A stretch of 64,000 bases of DNA from Odontocerum albicorne (GCA_949825065.1 OX463856.1:21386632-21450631); one strand, 5' to 3'; shown: positions 33,580-45,234, counted from the first letter of the stretch. A program made the numbers and translations. The notes: generated by a model from the sequence alone, not told the origin.

Positions 33580-34135
33580 TTTCTCCCGGTCACACTATTG
33601 AAATGTCCCCATCACCAATTAGAATAAGTTGAAGGATGCCATGCACATGAATGAATGAATTGTTATTCATTTAAGCTCTCCACAAAGGTATGTTTCGTTT
33701 CCAAAGTTGTGTCGAGCTAACCCCGTGGCTTAAAAGCGCTCCGAACAAAATCCTAAACACGAAAATTCGGATTAAGTCTTAGAAAATGACAAGACGCAGA
33801 AAAACTCGAGGGAATATCCTTCCGTCGATAGTTTTAAGCTGTTTCCTTCTTTCTTTTTCTCAGAGGAAAAAAAAAGTAATAAATTATTTATACCATTTGT
33901 TTGTTACTATCTTAAGAGACATTTCTTTTAAACTTTTCTAATTTTTATTAAACTTGGAGCTTTGACTTAGCATTGACTTTAGCAAAAATACAAAAAACTT
34001 AATTAAAACAAAAGTGGAAGTAAAAGTTGTGAATTATTCAGTGCTTTTTTATTATGTTTTTGTATACATGGTTAAACATGTTACAGTTTTTACATACAGT
34101 ATTTTTTTCCAAAGAACCATCTTATAAAATAATTA
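33580..34135. other. Intergenic, nothing recognised
   Basis: No supportable feature. Confidence 0.4.
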
Positions 34136-34139
34136 TTAT

Positions 34140-34610
34140 AACAAGACGTGTGGTAAAAAGTGTGGGCGACGTATGGATAAATTCAGAGTAACTGGAACAG
34201 GTTAATAAGTTATGTTATCTGAACAATATGTTTACGTGTGATGGGTAAATCTAAAGAGGTTATGGAAAGGAGGAAGAACACTTAATGTAATATACCTACA
34301 ACAACCGCGCTATGTCAAAAGTAACAAAATTAACAACAAATAATAGTATCTTGATGTCCACCTTGACGTATGGAAGTAACACTTAGACTTAGTAGAAGAA
34401 GGCTAAAAGTAAGATTAGTGTTGTGAAGATGTGTACACTAAGAAACGTTTGTGGAGAGTCAATGCATGAAAAAAGGAGCTATAAGATCGTTTAGACGTGT
34501 AGAGAGAATGAATGACGAAATAATGACTAAGCGAATATACAAGTTCGATGTGCAATGTGTGTGTGAAACAGGTTCCTAGAAAAATGTAGACTGATCAAGT
34601 GAACCAGATA
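34140..34610 (+). pseudogene. LINE family C, RT-proximal to C-terminal relic
   Basis: Near 34185 the plus strand reads Leu-Glu-Gln-Val-Asn-Lys-Leu-Cys-Tyr-Leu-Asn-Asn-Met-Phe-Thr-Cys-Asp-Gly, equivalent to the 'Leu-Gly-Ser-Met ... Asp-Gly' segment downstream of the RT catalytic box. It then runs through degraded sequence to GTGTAGAGAGAATGAATGACG and TAGACTGATCAAGTGAACCA, which resembles the 'Asp-Gln-Val-Asn' segment. Many stops. Confidence 0.6.
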
Positions 34611-34611
34611 G

Positions 34612-34800
34612 ATCAAGTACTGGATCCTATGGCACGCCGAAGTGAGACGATCGGAGCACATCGGCATGTTTTATTTTTCTCTTTTTTGAAAGAATAAATA
34701 TGACGAAAGTCATAGATATCCTTATACCCTAGAATACTATTCGAAGGGAGTAGCACAGCGTGGGGCTTGGCGGAAGTCCAATGCGTTGCCCTCGGATTAA
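34612..34800 (-). repeat. SINE2 partial copy
   Basis: Matches 16350-16610 in order: GGATCCTATGGCACGCCGAA, GAGACGATCGGAGCACATC, ATATCCTTATACCCTAGAA, then GGGAGTAGCACAGCGTGGGG. The B box is deleted. Confidence 0.65.
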
Positions 34801-35019
34801 CTGATCTATACTCCGAGGAACCAAAATGTGTCAAGTTAAGTCTCCGTTTTATTTTCCATAGCACTGTATGGAGTGAAAATACGAAAAATTAGAAAGTAGG
34901 AGAGAAACATGATAGATGTTTTCAAGATGTGGTGTTTTTTTTTTTTTTTCAAGATGAGACGGTATACCATGGACTGCAAACCGCATGAACATTTCTTATC
35001 ATCCAAGAGTTGTAGATTG

Positions 35020-35310
35020 TCGAGCGACAGAATCCAGAAAAAATCCTAACGTCCTTTGGACATGTTAGCAAGAATGATAAAAGTCTGGAGAAGTTGGTGA
35101 CAATTAAGAACAGGCAAACAAGAGACAGACGTCGTGTGAAATGGACGCATCAAACAAAGGAATTGGCAGGATCTTTGTTAAACACCGCATTGAACATAGC
35201 TCAGGACTGGGAAAGGTGAGAAACAAATGCTGTGCTGAGTTCGAGACAAATCAGAAGACCACGATGCTCAGGGCTGAGGACGCGACAGAGGAAAAGAGAA
35301 TATTTTTTCT
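35020..35310 (+). pseudogene. LINE C-terminal relic (another family)
   Basis: Reads Ser-Phe-Gly-His-Val-Ser-Lys-Asn-Asp-Lys-Ser-Leu-Glu-Lys-Leu-Val, Asp-Arg-Arg-Arg-Val-Lys-Trp-Thr, Glu-Leu-Ala-Gly-Ser-Leu-Leu-Asn-Thr-Ala, and Ala-Gln-Asp-Trp-Glu-Arg, a familiar LINE C-terminal end distinct from family C. One frameshift after the Trp-Glu-Arg segment (near 35217). Confidence 0.65.
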
Positions 35311-35544
35311 TAAAAACGATTCTTAAAAACATGTCAACCCGCAAAAAAGAATCACGAACCAAAATATGATGGAACCTTAAACTCCACACTTTAACCATGT
35401 TTGCAATGGATCCGTTATGGACTCTAAAAAGTACAGACATACACAACTGTAAAAAATCGGGTCTAAAAGGCACCGCAGGTAGCATTTATCCTAATAGGCA
35501 GCTCATTCCAGACCCCAATTCCCAGTAATCATGGTACCAAATAC

Positions 35545-35775
35545 TTAAATTTAACAACTCTGTTGACAGGGGGTGTAACTATTAGGGCACGAGTTACTAT
35601 GTTATGTTACATATCAACTCTGTTGACAGAGACGCCTTAAACATATACAGGGGGTGTAAAAATCAGGGCTCGAGTTACTATGTTATGTTACATATCAACT
35701 CTGTTGACAGGGACACCTTATACATATAGAGGGGGTGTAATTATCAGGGTTACTATGTTATGTTACATATCGACT
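35545..35775. repeat. ~80-bp tandem repeat, 3 copies
   Basis: Units contain ATCAACTCTGTTGACAG, GGGGGTGTAA, and GAGTTACTATGTTATGTTAC, repeated at about 35550, 35613 and 35695 with internal deletions. Confidence 0.85.
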
Positions 35776-35973
35776 CCTCCGTCTTCCCAGCGTTTATACG
35801 TAACAGTTCAGATCAGCTCTCAGAAAACAGAAACAGTTCTCTGACAGGGTTCGCTCTTCACGCTGTGAATTACCCATAGGGTTCCTATCAAAAACATTAA
35901 AAAAAACCTCTGTTAATATAGGTTTCATAGAATGCATATTTGAAACAAGGTCAATCAGATGGTATCAAGAGGC

Positions 35974-36060
35974 ATTGTATTATATTACACTTTCGTTGTA
36001 TACAGTACAACCTGGCAGGCTTATTGCCTTGTGACAATATATTCCAACTAACCAGAAAGA
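35974..36060 (-). repeat. SINE1 3' half, abutting the next SINE1
   Basis: Reverse complement of the SINE1 tail: ATTGTATTATATTACACTTT, GTACAACCTGGCAGGCTTA, CAACTAACCAGAAAGA. It ends where the plus-strand SINE1 head begins at 36061, giving a tail-minus/head-plus composite also seen at 62606-62880. Confidence 0.85.
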
Positions 36061-36240
36061 CGACCTCCGTGGCCTGGTGGTAACACACTTGTCTGCCGAT
36101 CTGGAGGTGGCGGGTTCGATCCCCGCTAGAACCCATATTTTAAAAAAACGGGATTCCAATCTGGTTTTTACTCAGGGATCATTAAAACATTTTTCTGGTT
36201 GGCTGGAAGAGAATACCACGAATCAATAAGCTCGCCAGGT
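36061..36240 (+). repeat. SINE1, near full-length
   Basis: tRNA-derived head with an A-box region TGGCCTGGTGGTAACACAC and B box GGTTCGATCCC at 36112-36122. The body is GGGATTCCAATCTGGTTTTT, and the tail TTTCTGGTTGGCTGGAAGAG runs to CAATAAGCTCGCCAGGTT. The tail is the segment shared with LINE A (14350-14405). Transcription by RNA polymerase III from the internal boxes is expected for the family. Confidence 0.85.
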
Positions 36241-36244
36241 TAAA

Positions 36245-36378
36245 AAAAAGATGTTAAGAAGGATTTAAATGAAAACCAGATTGGAATTCTTTTTTTAAAA
36301 TCTTGGTTCCAACGGGAATCGAACCCGCTACCTCCGGGCTGGGAGACAAGCGTCTTACCAACTAGACCACGGAGATCG
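36245..36378 (-). repeat. SINE1 copy, opposite strand
   Basis: The minus-strand head at 36378 reads GATCTCCGTGGTCTAGTTGG, with TAAGACGCTTGTCTCCCAGC, and B box GGGTTCGATTCCCG near 36309-36322. The body follows to ~36250; the tail is missing. Faces the preceding copy 3' to 3'. Confidence 0.85.
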
Positions 36379-36770
36379 TCGAAAGGTTTAGACTCATGTT
36401 GTAAATATCGATCCTCTCGATCAAGAATCAACTCAGGAAAGAGATAATAGCGCGATTCGATTTTCTTAGGTATTTTTGAGCATATTACACAAACAAAATC
36501 ACAAAAAAAAACATAATTATCAAGTATTCGTTTTCATAATATTCAAGACATATACGAGTACTTACTTAGAGATATGAAATATGGAATATGATGTAATTTG
36601 TGAATGTTTCTGCACTTCAGCAAAAACACAATTTCGACACATCAAACCTGGGATTCTGAAGCGATAGAATAGGTTGACCCTGTTGCAGCCTTCGTCCAAG
36701 GCATGATATTTCTTTTAGGCAATTTGGGATAGAAAAACTTTTTATAGACAATTTGGTATAGTTTTTTTTT
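36379..36770. other. Intergenic, nothing recognised
   Basis: No supportable feature. Confidence 0.4.
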
Positions 36771-36774
36771 GTAG

Positions 36775-36850
36775 CACAGCGCGGGGTTCGAACCGACGAT
36801 CTTCCGCACGGAAGTCCAGTGCGTTACCGCGCGGCCATGCACCCCTGTTT
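36775..36850 (-). repeat. SINE2 tRNA-like head
   Basis: On the minus strand: GGGTGCATGGCCGCGCGGTA, ACGCACTGGACTTCCGTGCG, then GTCGGTTCGAACCCCGCGCT. A and B boxes are both near consensus, the best-preserved promoter of this family in the window. The acceptor-end pairing of a true tRNA is not evident, so a SINE head is preferred over a tRNA gene. Confidence 0.7.
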
Positions 36851-38765
36851 GCACCCATGTACTGTTTCTCGATCATCTCAAGAGCTCTTCCTAACTATAT
36901 CAACATATTTACTTAGAAAAGGTATACAAAGGACAAGTGACTTTTAAGTCTATTGAAAACTTTGCCAATTTGTAAATTTGCTCAGGGAGAACGGAAAACT
37001 GTTCCATAGAAGAGGCCCCACTATCTAAAATGTTCTATGGAAATATTAACTTCTTTCTTTTATTGTGTACCGCTCTGTGTCTATCATTATATGGTAATTT
37101 ATAATAATTTGTTAACAACCGATTATATATAGTTTGATGATGACGATGATTTATCGATTGATGATGATTAAAATAATTTGAACGAATTATAAACTAACCA
37201 AAAGATTCTCGTAAGATAACCACTGGTTAATTGTATGTTTTTCTCGTAAGATAACCACTGGTTAACTGTATGGTGTTCTTTTTGTAATTAATATAATAAA
37301 GCTGATTTACTCGTATATTAAATTAATAGTAAATATCGAATAAGTGTCCGAATAAATATACAAATAAATAAAAAATCCTGAGAATTATGAAAATTAAAGC
37401 TACGACGTAATAAGACGATTAACTTTCAACAACAGTTTGTTTTAATGATCAACAAAAAAAATGTCTACTTTATTCTCTCAGTTCAAGAGTATTTGAAACT
37501 AAAACGGTAACGATTCTAAGAAAAATTAACGGTCACCCCTGTCATACACAGGAATGTCTCGAAAGTTTGCCAAATTAATCATAACTGTAGTTTGGCACAA
37601 ACTTCACAAAGTGAAACACTAAATTTGCAGATACAATCTAGATGCTGTGACTAAGGACTCATTAGGAACTTTGTTACAGAATCACTAGAAAACAGACTTC
37701 AATGCGTCAGTCAATCAACGTTCCTCGATAAAGATTAATGATAACATTTTTTTATTGTCTTTGCATTATTTTACCCTTGACTTATTTTTTGACTTTGAGT
37801 TTTTTCTTGTATTGAAGAATTGTTTAGTATCCAGGATCATTAAAATGAAATTAAAAGTCACCTCACCATAGCTGCTGCTATCTGTTGTTGTATAAATTAC
37901 TCGTATGCATAAATATACATACTACTTATTTAATTGTCTACATATATCTTCCAACTTACCAGACAAAAGCAAATAAAGGAAGTTACATGGCTGCAAAAAT
38001 AAATATTCAAATGGCTTTACCTTTGCAAAATTCATGAACAATATACATGTTAAAAATGAAAATGAGATATCATAAATCAAAGAAAAAGGAAGGGACGGTA
38101 GAGAGGAAAGAAAAATCAGCAATGAAACACGTTATATTACTAACTTGAAATTAAGAGTTTTTTTCAGTCGCTTTTAAAACAAGCCAATGACGGAGCGAGT
38201 CAACCAGTTAAAAACCCGAGGCAATTTTTAACGAACACTGCACTTGATTAACGATCAAATTAGATTTTGACCAAATAAGGACATGTAGTGTATGTAGAAC
38301 AAAAATTAAACCCTGAAATGACTAAGAAATTTCTCATCAGACATACATTCATGCGGGTTTATTCAACCTCAAGTCCATTTTATGTGATCTTCATATAAAA
38401 TAAACATTATCCGTTTGCGTTGACCACAAACCACCTAGTAAGGATCTTCTGTCCCAAACAACGTTATTTATTTACATAACTTTGTGGTATTAAGGGTAAA
38501 ATCTGCCCAAACACGACATAATATGAATGTTAAAAGGATTTATTTAAATTGCTCTATGATTTTATTTAAATTCAAATTTTGGTTAAATCTCAATCTAACT
38601 CATGAATACCAAAGAACCATGATTATATTTTGGTCTACCTTATTTGATATTTTAAGTACGATTGTGCAATGATCAATTCAATATAATGGGCACACTGATT
38701 TCTTCTGTCACTTAATAAATATAATCATCGCTTATACAGAGTTAAAAAAACGTAATTTCAATTTT
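36851..38765. other. Long AT-rich stretch, small duplication
   Basis: Only a 41-bp duplication at 37203-37272 (TTCTCGTAAGATAACCACTG plus GTTAA) stands out. No gene recognised. Confidence 0.45.
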
Positions 38766-38766
38766 C

Positions 38767-39190
38767 AATCATCAATCAAAGGACACCTTGATTTTGTAAT
38801 TATGTTCTTGACAAATTTTCGATGTCTTCATTGTGTCTTGTGCTTCTTGGTCGCTGTTGTAAGCATTGCTTATATAGACTTCAAAATTCTAAAAAGTTGT
38901 TTTTTTATAATATTCAATCAATCAAAAGACATCCTTGGTTTTATAATTCTGCTCTTAATAAATTTCCTATATCTTCAGTGTCGTATGCTTCTTGATTACT
39001 GTTGTTGGCATCGCTTATACTCGTGTAGAGTTTAAAATTTAAAAATAACTTTATTATAATATTCAATCATCAGTTAAAAGACATCCCTGGTTTTATAATT
39101 TTACTCTGGACAAATTTTCAATATTGTCATTGTGTCGTATGTTTCATGTTCACAGTTGTACTAAATTTCACTTATACCAAATTCAATATT
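38767..39190. repeat. ~148-bp tandem repeat, 2.8 copies
   Basis: Units beginning ATCAATCAAAGGACACCTTG, each containing TTGTGTCTTGTGCTTCTTGG-like and TTATAATATTCAATCA blocks, start near 38767, 38920 and 39064. Diverged by about 15-20 percent by eye. Confidence 0.8.
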
Positions 39191-40065
39191 TTTATTATTT
39201 TTTTATGCAAATATGTTCTGGAGGAGGAGGTCTTGAATCACACGTTTTCAACTGCTGTTCTCGTGGCTTTTCTTTGGTTTTTTTTTATTCTTTTTTTACT
39301 TTTAATATCACACTGTTAATTAAAAGATCGGCTGTTTTAGCTTATTAAAATATAATATGATTTTTGCAATGTGGTTTCTCAACGAAATATCTCAATCAAA
39401 GCACTGTGTTTTTTAATTTATTGAAGGCAGTTCACAACAATAATGATCAACTCAAATAACCGGGCTTAGCTCAAACAACCAGACTCAGCTCTAATAATTA
39501 GGTTCAGTTCCAATATCCGAGTTTAGCACAAACGAAAAAATCTAAGATTTACATTTTTATCATTATTTATAATTAACATGAATGTAAACCGCTTTTGTTG
39601 TTTATAGTGTTTTTTATAATTATTTTGCTATCCAAAATACAACATTTACAGTTAAATTCCATTTGAATGAAAAGGTCAACTGAAGAACACATATTCTTTG
39701 TGCATAAATCCAGCATTTTATTGGTTTAGAGAACCATTTCACTAAGCAAAATCGGTAATGAAGTACTAATCTTGTAGACACAACTGAAACAATCAAACTT
39801 GTTTGATTTCATTGAAAGGATTTTTGATTTTTTTTTCAACTTTCCTATCTACAGTTATTAGTAAATTTTGGAGTTTCTGAAGAATTTATGTTTACGATTC
39901 ATGTTTTCCTTTAATGTGGTTTTCTTTTATTTTAAGGATATTGGGGTTTTACTCTTTATTGTTGTGATATTTATTATGATTCTGTATACCATAATGGTCG
40001 ACACGACCGTAAATCTCTCCTTCATACTCAACCTCCATACAAAACCTCCACCTTCATACTCAACT
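39191..40065. other. Intergenic, nothing recognised
   Basis: No supportable gene or repeat family. Confidence 0.4.
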
Positions 40066-40074
40066 TTTGTAAGA

Positions 40075-40225
40075 GTAAAACGCTGAGTCAGGGAAGTCGT
40101 AGGAGATATATGAGAAGGTGTATGGATGTAGAAGTGGCGAAGGATGTGTCCCGACATAGGCAAATCTGTCTTTTTTTTCCAACCCCGACAGGGAATTGAC
40201 GTGATGGTATGTATGTGTGTAAAAT
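40075..40225 (+). repeat. LINE family C 3' UTR fragment
   Basis: Contains GTCGTAGGAGATATATGAGA, GAAGGATGTGTCCCGACATA, and the terminal AACCCCGACAGGGAATTGAC followed by GTGATGGTATGTATGTG, the usual family end. A similar short end lies at 40440-40520. Confidence 0.65.
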
Positions 40226-40676
40226 ATTAACTCCATAATTTTACCAAAAAAATCTACATTCGTGAAATTAATCATACAACGAGCACAAAGCACTCTTAAC
40301 AGGGTGAATTACCTAAAAAAATATTTTCCATTGTTTCAGTCACCCAGTTTCTTTTTTCGGAGTAAATCTAATTAACTTAATGATTCTACCATTTAATTTT
40401 TGCTAACGGCTTTATGTATTGTATCTTTATGTTTGAAAAATTTGGTCCAAGTGTATGGACGTGATGGAGGTTAAAAAAGTTTGAACTGTATCCTCTCGGG
40501 CTACCCCAATATGAAACAACATGATGGTACGCATTTTTAATGCATATCGTTTTGTGTCACGGGTCGAATTTATCATATATGGATAATTATGAAATAAACA
40601 AAGTTATTTTTATTGCGTGTTTTTTTGTGAATGAAAACCAAGGACACTGTTGCATCAAATTACTCTTTAGTGGTAT

Positions 40677-40838
40677 AGAATATAGCCCGGTAGATTTATT
40701 ATCATGTGACAATCTTTCTCTACTAACCACAAAGGGTGTAAACAAGCCTTGTGTGCAACACTTTTTAAAAATCAGGGTTCAAACGCAACCCTAGAGTTGA
40801 GGCATCTTACCAACTATGCCACGGAGGAGGTCGTCATA
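40677..40838 (-). repeat. SINE1 degraded copy
   Basis: From right to left: a head CCTCCGTGGCATAGTTGGTA (A box largely intact), a damaged B box, then the tail complement at 40685-40730 (GTGACAATCTTTCTCTACTA). Confidence 0.6.
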
Positions 40839-40867
40839 TAGCGGCCCTCAATATTGAGAGTGTATAA

Positions 40868-41045
40868 TTACTGTATTATTGTTTCGCTGTATACAGTGCA
40901 ACCTGGTGGGCTTATTGCCATATGGAAATCTTTTCAAACCAAACGAAAAAAATTTTAAACGAACCTTAAGTGAAAACCAGAGTAAGACATTTCTAAAAGT
41001 CTAGGTATGTACTAACGAATGTAACCTTCGAGCTGGAAGATAAAT
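40868..41045 (-). repeat. SINE1 degraded copy
   Basis: Tail complement GTATACAGTGCAACCTGGTG, GGCTTATTGCCATATGGAAA, and body complement CTTAAGTGAAAACCAGAGTA; the head is barely recognisable (AACCTTCGAGCTGGAAGATA). Confidence 0.6.
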
Positions 41046-41106
41046 GTCATCAATCATGAATGAATAAATAATACAGGTTGAAATATTTAAAAAGTAATTA
41101 TTATTT

Positions 41107-41319
41107 TGTATTATATTACACTTTCGTTGTATACAGTACAACCTGGTGGGTGTATTGTCATGTGGCAACCTCTTTCAACCAACCAGAAAGATGTTAAAGG
41201 GGTCTTAAGTGAAAACCATACTAAAATCCTTTCTTACAAAATCTGGGTTCCAGCGGGATGTGAACGCACAACTTCCGAGTTGGGAGATATGGCGTCTTAC
41301 CAACTAGGCCACGGAGGTC
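41107..41319 (-). repeat. SINE1, full-length (~213 bp)
   Basis: The complete order on the minus strand: GACCTCCGTGGCCTAGTTGG head at 41319, TAAGACGCCATATCTCCCAA, mutated B box, CCAGATTTTGTAAGAAAGGA body, GTTTTCACTTAAGACCCC, tail TTCTGGTTGGTTGAAAGAGG, and CACCAGGTTGTACTGTATAC to the end near 41107. Useful as the length standard for the family. Confidence 0.85.
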
Positions 41320-41885
41320 ATCTCTAAATAGGATTAAAAAAGCAATCTCTCTCAATATGCAACGGATCACCGCTACGAGCATTTTAAAATAACTAAGTCG
41401 AGCTGATAGATCGGCGCATTGGGTCTATAGGGGCTAACATATTTTTTTTAGTTATAGCATTCAGACATTAACAGATGGGACTAAATTTTTACGTCAAATT
41501 GAATCCGACATAGGAAAAATCTGTGAAAAGGACTGCACAGTCCATTAATACTTATATATTGAAAAGAAAAAAACATTTCAAATGGGGGTTGCGCACACAG
41601 TTGAGTGATTCTTAAAGGGTTAAATGTACCGCCCGCTGGCGCTAAAAAGGGTTAAAAGAAAAACCTTAAATTTGAAAAAAAAATCTTGCGATGAAGTTGC
41701 GTATTTTTGTTATGTCCCAACCACCACACATCGATGAGTTTACATCCAGTGCAATCTACACTCAGTTTGTCAGGCGCATATTTATTCGAAAAATGTTAGG
41801 TTATTCCGAAAATAATAGCCAATTAAACCTTCAAATTCTCTAAAACATAACTTTAGAGTTGATAAATTGTATTAATCAAAGTGAG
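41320..41885. other. Intergenic, nothing recognised
   Basis: No supportable feature. Confidence 0.4.
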
Positions 41886-41889
41886 AGTG

Positions 41890-42235
41890 ATTTGATTCTA
41901 TACATTTTTGTCAACCAACAACAAGTTTGTTTAAGTCTTTGTATTATTATTTGTTTCCACGTTATTATTATTTTTCTGACATAAAAAGTTATCAAGGCGT
42001 TTGAAAGGGTGAAAATTGGTTGACGATAGATCGGGTGAGTAAGACGGATGATGTATTTTTTGGAGCCCAACTCGTTTTTTTTTTAATGTAGCGCAATGTG
42101 AGATCGTTCATTATCGTGAAGCAAGATTGGTCCTCTTCGATTAATCAATGATGGTCGTTTGCTGTGTAATTTTTGGTGCATAACTTTCAATTCTGCATCA
42201 TACAACGGAGCAGTGATAAATTGGTTCTGGTCGAG
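41890..42235 (-). pseudogene. Mariner transposase catalytic-domain fragment
   Basis: The minus strand from ~42235 reads Leu-Lys-Val-Met-His-Gln-Lys-Leu, Asn-Arg-Arg-Gly-Pro-Ile-Leu-Leu-His-Asp-Asn-Glu-Arg-Ser-His (second catalytic Asp). After a frameshift it reads His-Pro-Ser-Tyr-Ser-Pro-Asp-Leu-Ser-Ser-Thr-Asn and Phe-Lys-Arg-Leu-Asp-Asn-Phe-Leu. The third catalytic position is Asn, not Asp. The resemblance is to the SETMAR/cecropia branch, but the copy is old. N-terminus absent. Confidence 0.8.
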
Positions 42236-42269
42236 GAAATTAATAAACTAGCATATACCAAATACGTGC

Positions 42270-42415
42270 ATACATATGCCATAAATAGTCATCAAGATGG
42301 TTGAAACGAGGAATTAGTTAGCAGTAGATCTGGTGAGTAAGACGGATGGGGTAATATTTTGTTGCCCAACTTGTTTTTTAATTATCAGTTGCGTTATGTG
42401 ATGTTCAAAAACAAA
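42270..42415 (-). pseudogene. Second mariner catalytic-domain fragment
   Basis: A partial repeat of the preceding fragment. The minus strand reads Leu-Pro-His-Pro-Ser-Tyr-Ser-Pro-Asp-Leu-Leu-Leu-Thr-Asn, again with Asn at the third catalytic place. It shares GAGTAAGACGGATG with 42038-42051, so the two arose by local duplication or by insertion of two related copies. Confidence 0.7.
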
Positions 42416-42779
42416 AGATCTTCTGTTTAAAGTGCAAGTTAATTTACTTTTCATTTAGTGTATTATACGAGTATGTTATTGTCACACAATTGTTATATGC
42501 AATGAAACCTGACGGGTTGGCATCTTAAAACCAACCCAAAAATGTAATCACATCACTTTACATCAGAAAATTTTGATTGGTTAAATATTAAAACTCACTA
42601 ACAGATGAATGTACTGTTACTTTTATATAACATCATAAGCCCCTTATTATTTAATCGAAATGTAATGTACGTACAACTAGTGTTCAAAAATTTCTGGTCT
42701 AAACAAGTTAAATTGTGTATCACCATGTCCACGCATGGTCAGGCAATATTACATTTAAAATTTTAAAATTTAATAGCTC

Positions 42780-43265
42780 TACTCTCAGTAGTATGACTGC
42801 CGTGATTATATTTTTACTTTTAAAAGTCTAATCCGATTTGTGTGAAAGAAAACAAAACTACCCTCAGTATGGCTTGACCCCGCGTGATTATATTTTTACT
42901 TTTAAAAGTCAAATTCGATTTGCCTGAACGAAAACAAAACTACCCTCAGTATGGCTTGACCCCGCGTGATTATATTTTTACTTTTAAAAGTCAAATCCAA
43001 TTTGCTTGAAAGAAAATAAAACTACCTTCAGTATGGCTTGACCCGCGTGATTATATTTTTACTTTTAAAAGTCAAATTCGATTTGCGTGAACGAAAACAA
43101 AACTACCCTCAGTATGGCTCCCCGTGATTATATTTTATCTTTTAAAAATCTTATCCGATTTGCGTGAAAGAAAATAAAACTCCCTTCAGTATGGCTTGAC
43201 CCCGCGTGATTATATTTTTACTTTCAAAACTCATTTCCAATTTGCGTGAAAAAAAATAAAAGTAA
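42780..43265. repeat. ~83-bp tandem repeat, 6 copies
   Basis: Units with CTCAGTATGGCTTGACCCCG, CGTGATTATATTTTTACTTT, TAAAAGTCAAATTCGATTTG, CGTGAACGAAAACAAAACTA; starts near 42783, 42861, 42943, 43025, 43107 and 43186. Copies differ by scattered substitutions and short deletions. Confidence 0.92.
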
Positions 43266-43995
43266 CGAAAAAACGATCTGCGCAGTCTTACCCCTTTTGA
43301 GAACCAAACTTCGGAGTATTTTATCAGTGGTTTTGAAAAAGTTATTCATCGTTCTAAAAATATGCATTGATCCAAAAAGTGACTATATTGGAAAATCAAA
43401 AGGTTTTTTTTTCATCCTAGTACCTTTTTTATATCCTTGAGTCGAAAATGTTTGGACATTACTACGTCTGTAGTGTTCATACTCATATATAATCGTCAAA
43501 TTTGATATAACCTACCAAAATGGGTGTTTTCAAAACTTGAAAGGTTCCAAGTCAAAATCAGTCATCCTGAGTTGAATCGATAAAAAATTCTAAAAAGAAT
43601 TCCAGTTTTAAGTTTTCAAAATATAAATAAATTAATACTCATCTTTCTATCTGTAAAATATTTTCTCTAATTAGAAAATCGCATGTTCAGATGACCAAGT
43701 CCAAGTAGACCAAGTCCCGTAATGAAAAAATAAAAAAAAAGTGTCTAGGTACGAAATATCTCACAGTTTCATTTTAAATTGCTACAAAATAATTAAAACG
43801 CTCACTGTCGAGTTCAGGAGAAACAAAAGAAATATGAATAGTGTCTGGATAATTGTTCTCTGCAGCGCATCTTCACTTAAATTGTGACTTTTGGAATTTA
43901 AACGAAATTCTAGAAGAAACCGATCATTTAGCAGTAAAAATTTATACAAAAAGACTGGCGTTGGTTGTGAAAATACACAAGAAGATACAAACTTA
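43266..43995. other. Intergenic, nothing recognised
   Basis: A 64-codon frame at 43246-43440 overlaps the repeat end and has no motif. Nothing else seen. Confidence 0.4.
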
Positions 43996-43999
43996 AATA

Positions 44000-44180
44000 C
44001 ATAAACGGAAAAAATAAGTAAAATAAAAAACTTATTTTATATTTTTTTGTGTTCACCACAGGTTTAATTTAGGTTCACAACTAGTTTCGAAGACCACCGT
44101 CTTCGTCAGGTGAGTATAAACTGTGGTGAACACAAAAATATAAAATAAGTTTTTTATTTTACTTATTTTTTCCGTTTATG
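44000..44180. mobile_element. Inverted-arm element with PLE-like hairpin motif
   Basis: Arms 44000-44060 and 44122-44180 are ~60-bp, nearly perfect inverted repeats (outer CATAAACGGAAAAAATAAGT). The 61-bp centre holds, on the minus strand, CTGAC, then GAAGAC-GGTG-GTCTTC (6-bp perfect stem), then GAAAC (44109-44084). The design matches the PLE inverted pair at 33187-33570, although the arm sequences differ. Confidence 0.7.
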
Positions 44181-44449
44181 TAAAAAATGGCACCACAAAG
44201 TGAAACTATAGTCTTTTCGAAGATTCAAGAAACAAACTTAAATATTTGTGTTCTTAAATTATTTTATAAAATTCAAGATTGGTTAAATTTAGACTGGTGA
44301 TATGTCGAAGGTAAGACTGATCTAGAGAAACAAACAAATTATTCGAGAAGTGAAAATATAATACATCGCATCAAAACCTTGAATGTGCCTCAGAAACTGA
44401 GGCAATAAGGGCCACAGAAAGATCAACAATATGCTCTTTCTAGATAATG

Positions 44450-44562
44450 TGTTGGATATGATTGTTGAGATAATGTGTTGGATATGATTGTTGAGATAAT
44501 GTGTTGGATATGATTGTTGAGATAATGTGTTGGATATGATTGTTGAGATAATGTGTTGGATA
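44450..44562. repeat. 26-bp tandem repeat, about 4.5 copies
   Basis: Unit GATAATGTGTTGGATATGAT plus TGTTGA, nearly identical between copies, so recently amplified. Confidence 0.95.
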
Positions 44563-44569
44563 TGACATT

Positions 44570-45230
44570 TGCGCTCGGGCGACCAGGTGAAAAGTGCTAA
44601 GGGCCAGCCTTTGTCACAGGCTCTACGCACAGCGGGATACTACACGTGAGTGAATGACTGATGCTCATGCAGAACATGTAATGAAGAGTTGTTGGACGTG
44701 ATTTTGATGTTGTTGTTACGATTATGATGTGGTTTAAATTATGTACGAGATAGCTTGGGTTTTAAGTATGTGTAAGATTTTTTTGTATTTGTAACAATTT
44801 AAGTATGTATATATTTGAGAAACGCAGAGTGTAGATGTTTCAGCAGGCTGGTTTAATGTTTACTTGAAATATATTAAATTTGTGATTAAAAAATTAAACC
44901 ACTTCGTCACAGAGCCTGCATAATGAATTATCTATGATATATCCTGGTTATCTATATCCACAAAATGGAGGTGTTCTGCAGTAGTATGTAAGTAACTGTA
45001 CTCAACGGTTCTCCCTTACATTAAATTCAATGCAATTTTTAATATAAGGGAGAACAGAATAATAGAATAAAATAACACTGTTAATAATGGAATTTTATGA
45101 CTCATAAATAACACTAAGTAGTTCTAAATGCACAACAGTGTTAAAAATGGAAAGTTTCGGTCCTCAAAAAAATAGTAACATAAATTCCATTTTGTTGTAA
45201 TTAAGACATTAAAGTTTCTTTAAACTTTTA
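44570..45230. other. Intergenic, nothing recognised
   Basis: No supportable feature. Confidence 0.4.
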
Positions 45231-45234
45231 GTTG

